In this document: in pieces, positions 57,208-64,000 of the stretch
Layout of the letters: each line of letters opens with the position of its first letter
Position numbering within the stretch: the first letter of the stretch is position 1
DNA from: Escallonia rubra
Taxonomy: Eukaryota; Streptophyta; Magnoliopsida; Escalloniales; Escalloniaceae
Direction: 5' to 3'
NCBI GenBank assembly: GCA_033065855.1
Contig: JAVXUO010001933.1
Coordinates: 62,001-126,000 of the forward strand
Length of the DNA stretch: 64,000 bases
Program-made: the position numbers and the translations under genes
The notes under the pieces: generated by a model
The model's database searches: none
What the model saw: the letters and a program-made list of their open reading frames with translations, nothing else
Told to the model about the DNA's origin: nothing

Positions 57208-58926
57208 TGTAAGCCCCAAATAATCAATATCTAATTATTTTATATTTTAGGCTATCTTCGTAATTTTAGTAATCTTTTGGGGTACTTTTAAACAAGAAAA
57301 AATATCTCCAGTAATCTTTTGGTTATTTCCTAAACTTATAAAGATTTAAAGGCTAGTCAATTTCAGTTTTATCGATACTTTCATTTTGGGCTAATAAAGA
57401 GATAGAAGGGAAAACCTAGGATTTTCAAGATTGCAATTTCTACTCACAATTGATAAGTGATCCTAAACCCACTTTAATTATAAGGGGGATAAGAATCAAA
57501 CTAGAATAGTACTTTTGAAGATTTTGATATAAGTGGGTTGATTCAATTATTTGCGAAGGTTATTGCATAACTGAGGTAAGGGTTCCACTTATAACATCTA
57601 CCTCTAATTGTTGATATTGTTTAGTAAATTATTTTATTGACTCCGTATTGATTCGTTAATAATTGGAATCTTCGCTGTGCTTTCATCTGTTATAGTTTAT
57701 GTTTTTATTGGTGACGGAGTCTAATGGGTAAACCTCCTTCTTCAGAAAAAAATTTGTTGACTTTCATTTCCAAATTGCAGAATGTGTTCTTCATCCGACA
57801 CTTATAGGCTGACTATGTTTTTGTGTCCTTTGGTCCATGTATTGACGTACCATACACCATGGATCACACCATTCCATACATGATACTTGGCATTGTTCTT
57901 TCCTCCAGATTCATTCAAAGACGTGTATCCTCTGTGTTAGTATACTGCCATGTTTCAATCCTTCATTAATTTTCGCATATCATGACCTGTTTATTCCATA
58001 TTTTGCTATTTTATTTTTTGTGCTCATACGAACTCCGTTTAAAGCGATTCCATTTCATTGAACTCGCCTTTTTGTGCTCTTCGATTTGAGTTTGAAATCA
58101 ACTATTTTGTGATATTGTTATGTCATCCTTTTTCAACTTCAAGGTTTTGATGCTTTGTGACTCCTATGGCTTTGAGAATACTTTGATGTCCATTTGACCC
58201 CTTTGAATTGAACTAATGTTTGTAACATTTACATGCTTAGGTTAACGTTATGCCATAACATGATATGGCAATTGCAACCAGTATGCAAACTTTGAACTTA
58301 GAATCATCGTGTGCAGTCACGTATTACGTGGTTTTATCGTATTTCATTATTAGTTCAATCATTCAAATATGTTCCTTTGACTTTCACGTGATCTTTGATG
58401 GGTTAATATCCAAAAATGAGATTATTTGTGGTGATAATATTATTTATCGTCTTTGCACTCTCAACTTCATGTGTTTCGTTTTGACTCAGTTATATATTAT
58501 TAAATACCAGCGCTGTACTCCATGGGGTTGTGTGTGATCTTTACCGAGCTTTGTGCTCACCCCTGCATTTCCTCCCATTTCATGTAATTAAGCTAAGACA
58601 ACTTAGAAGAGTTAGTATTTATATGCATGACCCTAGAGTTTTACTTTAGTTTAGAAGTCTAACTAGTGACTTGAGACGAATAGTTTTGATAAGCAGCTTT
58701 TGGGAACCCCAATTCTTGGAAAGTAAATATATGTTATCAGATTTCCGTTGCAATTACTAGACATTGATGATTAATGTGAGTGCTGGGATTTGGGATATGT
58801 TTTAGAACTCTGATTACCTCTTTAAGGTTATATTTTTGGTAAAATGCTTTGGGTATTATATTTCTCATAAGCAGGAACATTTTGTAATAATATGTGAAGG
58901 TCCGCCTCCAGGTCAGGGGCGTGACA
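57208..58926 (+). repeat. 3' LTR of X
   Basis: Starts TGTAAGCCCC, ends GGGGCGTGACA, 1719 bp. It is uninterrupted and shows the pre-insertion sites of both the Copia and the TRIM guests that split the 5' LTR. Confidence 0.88.
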
Positions 58927-58929
58927 ATA

Positions 58930-59253
58930 CTCCCTCCATCTCCAAATTAATTGTCTTTCGATATCAACAAATCTTGTTTACTTAGGTAGGTCAGGAACAA
59001 ATTAGTGCAGGTTCTCCACAAATAATGAGTGAGAACTTCCCCTTAATTCTATTAGATTAGCCCATTCTTCACTCAATAGAAATAAGCATTAAGCATAAAA
59101 CACCGGGAACTACACAAGTACATTGCACCACATCATTAGTAGGGCTACAAATAGAAATAGAGAGAAATTGGGACTAACATTTGTTGCAGTCATATACCTC
59201 TCCTGAAACTTTGTGGCAAGTCAAAGAGGACAACTTTTCAGAGATGGAGGGAG
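58930..59253. mobile_element. Stowaway MITE (Tc1/mariner type)
   Basis: 324 bp with ends CTCCCTCCATCTCC and the inverse AGAGATGGAGGGAG, flanked by TA (58928-58929 and 59254-59255). The CTCCCTCC terminus and TA target are the Stowaway signature. No coding capacity. Confidence 0.92.
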
Positions 59254-59255
59254 TA

Positions 59256-61091
59256 TAAGTTATTTAGATACACGAGTAACTCAAAGAAATTTTTCGAAAT
59301 TCCGCTGCATCCCAATTGAACATGCATATATACATATATGGGAGCCCTACTTCGCTGGGATGGCTCCCAATATCCCGACCCATCTTGGACATCCAACCCC
59401 GCCACATAGAAGAGATTTAGATAACAAGTAGAAGTACTCTTCAAAATTCCATTCCATCACAATTGACTTTACATATGCACCTATCTCGCAATTTTCCAAA
59501 CTATCCTGGACCGTCCAACTCCGCCACGTGAACTTGTGCAAGATGCTCCATTTCAAAAACCAAAAAGTTTATCTAGTGACTATAGCTAATGACCAAAATG
59601 CCCTATGTCCAATATTCTCTCTCTTCTCAAATAGTGATATCTGCATTTACTGAAACCAACGCCAATATAGTTTGCCTCTGGCGCACCGTGGAAGCAATTG
59701 TTAAAACTGGAACAAAAAAAGGCCGATAGATTGTGGTCTTTACTCTTCGTATGGAAGCAGCTCACTAACACCATTGCCACCATCCTTCGCCCTATCCTTC
59801 AACAAAAACTCTTTCTTGGAAAGCTCAGGTGTAAAACAAGCATATAAGTGTGCGTAAAACAACGATAGCACCTATAAGGGCCAGTAGCTCTATTAAGTAG
59901 AAGAATTCGGAGTCATAAATGTGTTCTTAATCAGCTATACTCAATTGTAAAAATTCGTAGATCTCCGAGTTAGCTTTCCAAATTGATGTGGCTTGTCCAG
60001 TAAATCTTCTAGAATTGCAAGTTATACACTTAGGAAAGTCTGCCTCCTAAACGGTACCCCAGGGGAACCGCCCCACTCCATAAAAGGGTAATATTCTTTA
60101 CCCTCGGCAACCACTATCACTACCACCTCCACAACCAAAACCATACACCCACCAAAAAATCAACAAATCCATCCAACATAATCGAAAGAACGCGAAGAAA
60201 TCAAATCCCTCCAACCCAACTTCCGCTAAAGCAGATCCCTTCAACATAAACTTGCAATGTATTAAATGCCTCCAACAAAATCCAACTTCCAATAGATCAA
60301 ACCCCTCACTACTTCAACCAATTATCATCCAATATTCTTTCATCATCTTTGATCAAGTATCTATAAAAACCCATCTTCTTTAAGATAAAAACAAATAAAG
60401 ACAAAAAGAAAACCAACTCAGTACATCCCTGATCTAAGAAACCCTCCATTTACGATATGATAAACCCTCATCACTGTCACCAAACACATCATACCAACTC
60501 AACCCACACCCCACAACCCACTTGTGTCCGAACGGTCGAGTGGCTAGACTTGCCAATCAGTCAACTCCTCAAACCAGTTGATGAAGAACCTATCTGAACC
60601 TTAGTTGCCAATCACGCGCTTCGTCAGATCGAAGAAGAATCAACAAAAGCTCTGAACATCCAAAGTGGGCATTTTTTATGTGGTGGTTGGGTATTTTATT
60701 GCAGTGGTAATGGATTTAAATGTTGGTAGGAGATTTGGTGGGAAATTTGGTTGAAGGGGGAGGTAGAGTTGATCATGATGGGATCTAACAGTTATGGTGT
60801 AGTTGGCGTGGTTGTGGAAATTGTTAGTACGGTGGTGGTGGCAATGAAATGAAGTAGGAAGGAAATGGAGAAAAAACAGGATGATCTAATTTGGATCTAC
60901 AGATCTGTGGTTGTTCTGGTTGTTGTGGTTGGAGGGGCAATTAGTGATGGGTAACTAACGGTGGTGGTTGTGGCCATGATGGGTGGTGGTAACTGGTGAT
61001 GGTTGTGGTGTTACGGGTGGTGATGGCTAATGTAGACTGCAATAGTGGTGCTAGCACCAGGAAAGAAAATATAGAGAAAGTGTGGGGGATG
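59256..61091. other. Intron DNA, no gene recognised
   Basis: 59295-59410 and 59440-59535 are diverged copies of one block ('caattga', 'ccaac(c/t)ccgccac'). 60100-60660 is A/C-rich and 60660-61080 G/T-rich, with many short repeats of ggtggt. The ORF-like stretch at 59586-59783 (minus) has no known motif. No TOP3A exon. Confidence 0.45.
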
Positions 61092-64000
61092 TGTAATACC
61101 CCAAATCCCGATATATTTTTAACCGGTTAATTTAAATTGTTTAGTAACAATTTTTATACTCTATAGTTAACATCGATATTTTACTAGGAACTTTTAGCGG
61201 CCATTTTTGTACGCTATATCTAGCAACAATGTGCATAACTAATATTTTATCAACACAACTAGCGACGATTAGTGAAGCAGGGTTAGTAAACAAATAAATA
61301 AATAAATAAAATTCAAAATTCGATTTATTTAAAAAATATTGTCAACCCTTTTATTTTGGAAACAGGGGAAACCAAGGAGGAAATTAGGGAGAGACATAAG
61401 AGGGGTTTTTTGGCTATGTTACATAGACTCTTCAAGACGCGTGAAGTACCCGTGTCGGACACTCGACACTTGGACATGGGTATGGAATATGTATCCGACA
61501 CATCTCATAAGATATGGTAATATCAACACCTATCTTATAACGTTTCTTTTAATTCTTTTGGCTTTGAGATGAAACAAGTTCTCAAGTAAAACCACATGCG
61601 CCACTGAAAAAACCATTAGACCTTAGAAATAACTAAGAACTAATAATAGATATGAATATTTTGTCATGTCCCCGTGTCTTGTATTTTAAAAATTAGCCGG
61701 ATCCGACACTTGGACACATATTCGATCCGGACACGCATACCGAGTCCATGTAACATAGATTTTCAGTTACATAGAGAAGAGCAGATTTGCTCTTCGATTA
61801 CAAAAGAAGAGAGAGTGAGTGAGGAAGAGAGGGTGCTCGTGCGGAAGAAAAAGAGAGAAGGCTGACGGGTCGGATTCCGTAGATATTGTCGATTTCCAGT
61901 AAGTTTTCTGGTTCTTTTTCTCTCAAGAGGGCTGGGATTGTAGTTTGTGTTGTGCATGAAGTGAGGGCAGCCATGGTGGCTGCCGTAGTGTATGAATATG
62001 TGTGGGTGTGAGAGGAAATGGGTACGGATGTCTGTAGCCATGGATGTCGTGCGTATGTGCTCTGGCGCAACCATGGAGAGAGGAAGGAGGGGCTGCCCAG
62101 GGGTTGGATTTATGTGAATTCTGTGAGTGTTCGTGTGGGAGAAGCAGCAGTCGTGAAGGGGCTGCGGGGTTTAGAGAGAGAAACAGCTGTGAGGGGCTGT
62201 GGGTTGGAGAGAGAGGGAGAGGGAGAGGGAGATAGAGAGAGAGAGAGAGAGAGAGAGAAGCCGTGGGGGACTGCCCTTGGCGTGCTTGGGCTGTGCATGA
62301 AGGGACAGCCATGGTGACGGTCGTGGGAGCTGTGTGGGTTTAGACAAGAAGAAGACCCACTGCCTCTTGGGTGTGTTGTGCATGTTTTGTATGTTTGTGA
62401 AGATGATGCTTTAGAGGGTGTCGAGTATTTTATGGGTGTAAGCAAAGGAGGGGCTTGAGCGCTATGTTTGTGCATGTGCGCGTGTGATTAGCAAGAAGAA
62501 GCCACTGCCGTGGATGTTTGTGAAGATGATGCTTTGGAGGGTGTAGGCTGTGCTGTGACTTGTGGATGTTTGTGAAGATGATGCTTTGGAGGGTGTCGGG
62601 TGCGTCCGTGAGTGCATGTGTTTTTGTGTGTCCATGATTGCATGGGTGTTTGTGTGTGTATGTATGTGTATATCTAGTTTGTATATGTGTGTGGGGGTGT
62701 GTATGGTGTGGGTAGTCTTTGTAGATAGGTTGGTGTGTAACTGTGCAACATAGGGTGAATTGAGTGTAATATGGGAGTATTGCAGAGAATGAGAAGTAGA
62801 TGGAAGAAGTGGGTTTTGTTGGGTTTATGCAGTTGGTGGTATCCTGTGCTTGCACAGGAGTACCACGGGCTCGCGTTATATTCGGCGCATGTTGGGTGGC
62901 GCACAGTGAACGTTAGCATGTGGAATGTTGCCCTAGGGTACCTTAGGCCACATTAGAATCTCTGGCAAAATTTTTTGATTTTTTGAAATTATTTGTATTT
63001 TTTATATTTTCTATGAGTTCAGATTTATAAAATTTGTTTTCAACCTTTAAAATCCTTAATAAAATCTGGGAAAATTATTGTAATGTTTTTATGATATAAG
63101 GAAGCTTCAACTTCAGTTTCATAATTTTTGGAGTTGATATGGTACTATTATTTGTATCGTATTTGATTTAGCAAAACGGATGATTTTAAAATTGTTTCGG
63201 TGCTTTTTAAATCCCAATTTCAATTTCAGTATTTTTCTTGTATATTGTGAAGCTATCATAAAAATCATGGGACTTTCATTTGAGCTAGAAGTACTAACTG
63301 TTATTTTTTGGCTTTTCTGGTATTTAAGAAAATCATTTTTTATTCAGACATATTCGAGAATTCAGAAAATTCATATTTTAACTTGTTATGTTATTTTAAT
63401 CTGTAAAAGTATTTTATAAGGATTTATTATGAATTTTGGGGTATCTTAACGCCTTGTGTGCAAGGTTTTCAGTTAACTTAGGCCATACATGAAACGCGTT
63501 TCGATCTAAGCTATGTTGAGTGTGTCAGAGTGAGCAACGATTGAGATTAGCATGGGATTAATAGTTTATGAGGCTATATTGTATTCTAATAATAAATTTT
63601 GTCAATTTAGGCTAATTTGAGGTTTTTAAACGAGGTTGAATAGCAATAAGCACATAGCTTGGATTGAGGTGAGGGATTTCAATCCGAAACCTGATTAATC
63701 AAATTTGATCTCATATATATTTTATTTTGATTTGCCATCGAATTCCTTTGAACTCTGTTATATTGATGTGAAAATGTTTTAACTGCCTTTAAACCCTTAC
63801 TTTGAGCCTTAAGCTATCATTGAGAAATCCTTATCGATGCTCATAATTTGTTACTCATCGAGCATCGATTTACTCATTGAATTAGCGATTATTGTACTTT
63901 GAATATTGACATGAGTTAGTGTATTGAGGTGTTACAAGGATGGTCTGTATTGGGGGTGATATAAGGATGGTATGTTATTGAGGAAGACGCTAGCACCTTA
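61092..64000 (+). mobile_element. Family B LTR, runs off the window
   Basis: Starts TGTAATACCCC at 61092 and matches 31676-34050 from about 61759 on. It includes minisatellite blocks ('gtgaagatgatgcttt(a/g)gagggtgt' at about 62398, 62519, 62571; 'gtgaggggctgtgggtt' near 62190), (GA)n at 62228-62260 and (AAAT)n at 61270-61290. A hAT-type MITE is at 61414-61758. The right end is not in the window, so whether it is a solo LTR or part of an element is open. Confidence 0.7.
61414..61758 (-). mobile_element. hAT-type MITE, copy 4 (inverted)
   Basis: 345 bp, ends CTATGTTACATAGACTC and GAGTCCATGTAACATAG, in the opposite orientation to copies 1 and 3. The flanking 8-mers ttttttgg and attttcag match poorly (five of eight), so this is an older copy or a less sure boundary. 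Confidence 0.8.

Larger units (their letters stand above)
46882..58926 (+). mobile_element. LARD-like Gypsy element 'X' hosting three insertions
   Basis: A perfect 5-bp duplication ATACT lies at 46877-46881 and 58927-58931. The 5' LTR runs 46882-54165, split by a Copia element and a TRIM array. A primer site TGGTATCAGAGCC is at 54170-54182. The interior 54166-57207 encodes no recognisable protein and is split by a solo LTR (55148-56921). It ends in a typical Gypsy tail and purine tract (57178-57207), and the 3' LTR follows (57208-58926). Without its guests X is about 4.6 kb, so it is a non-coding derivative. Confidence 0.85.
46815..64000 (-). other. TOP3A: TOP3A intron, more than 17 kb, continues past the window
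   Basis: No exon for the preceding TOP3A segment (expected to end in ...GYD.MG) was found between 46815 and 64000 on the minus strand, so the intron probably spans the rest of the window. It contains the nested retroelements at 46882-58926, a Stowaway MITE and part of another LTR. Confidence 0.65.

Noticed and set aside
59256-61091. Upstream TOP3A exons
   Set aside because: No stretch on the minus strand fits the expected end of the catalytic core or ends in a suitable donor.
62018-62475. Several overlapping frames on both strands
   Set aside because: They lie in GA- and GT-rich minisatellite DNA of an LTR and are composition artefacts.

Overview
The window is nuclear DNA of a flowering plant, most likely a eudicot. 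The signs are GT-AG spliced exons of a plant-type gene, LTR retrotransposons with the plant tRNA-Met primer site, Stowaway, Mutator and hAT-type small elements, a tRNA-derived SINE, and a decayed piece of chloroplast rRNA. Species cannot be told from the sequence.

One host gene is recognisable. The minus strand carries the 3' half of DNA topoisomerase 3-alpha (TOP3A), as ten exons from 46814 down to the stop codon at 14627. Their reading phases join perfectly and encode roughly 355 C-terminal residues: the end of the type IA core, cysteine-rich zinc modules, a CCHC knuckle, a GRF-type zinc finger, a Gly/Arg-rich stretch and a last CCHC knuckle. The catalytic 5' half must lie beyond 64000. About 1.07 kb of exon is spread over more than 32 kb because the introns are full of transposable elements.

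Layout: 1-1895 holds intergenic DNA with a plastid 23S rRNA fragment (612-1384). 1896-11118 is one Tat-like Ty3/Gypsy element (minus strand) with long minisatellite-bearing LTRs and a gag region, and a solo LTR nested inside. 11119-14600 is low-information flank with a short Gypsy remnant. 14627-46814 is TOP3A. Its introns hold a Mutator-type element, a Tat-like LTR, hAT-type elements, a composite Gypsy element, a solo LTR carrying a SINE, a Gypsy 5' end, and a small element in an AT microsatellite. 46815-64000 is the next TOP3A intron. It contains a 12-kb nest (a Gypsy-type LARD, with a Copia element in its 5' LTR, a tandem TRIM array in the same LTR and a solo LTR in its interior) sitting on the end of a Stowaway MITE, then unassigned DNA, then an LTR that runs off the window.

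No new biochemical system was found. The most informative features are the well-resolved element stratigraphy with target-site duplications (TSDs) and pre-insertion sites visible inside the window, an apparently unnamed 8-bp-TSD MITE family (four copies), and a three-LTR TRIM tandem.
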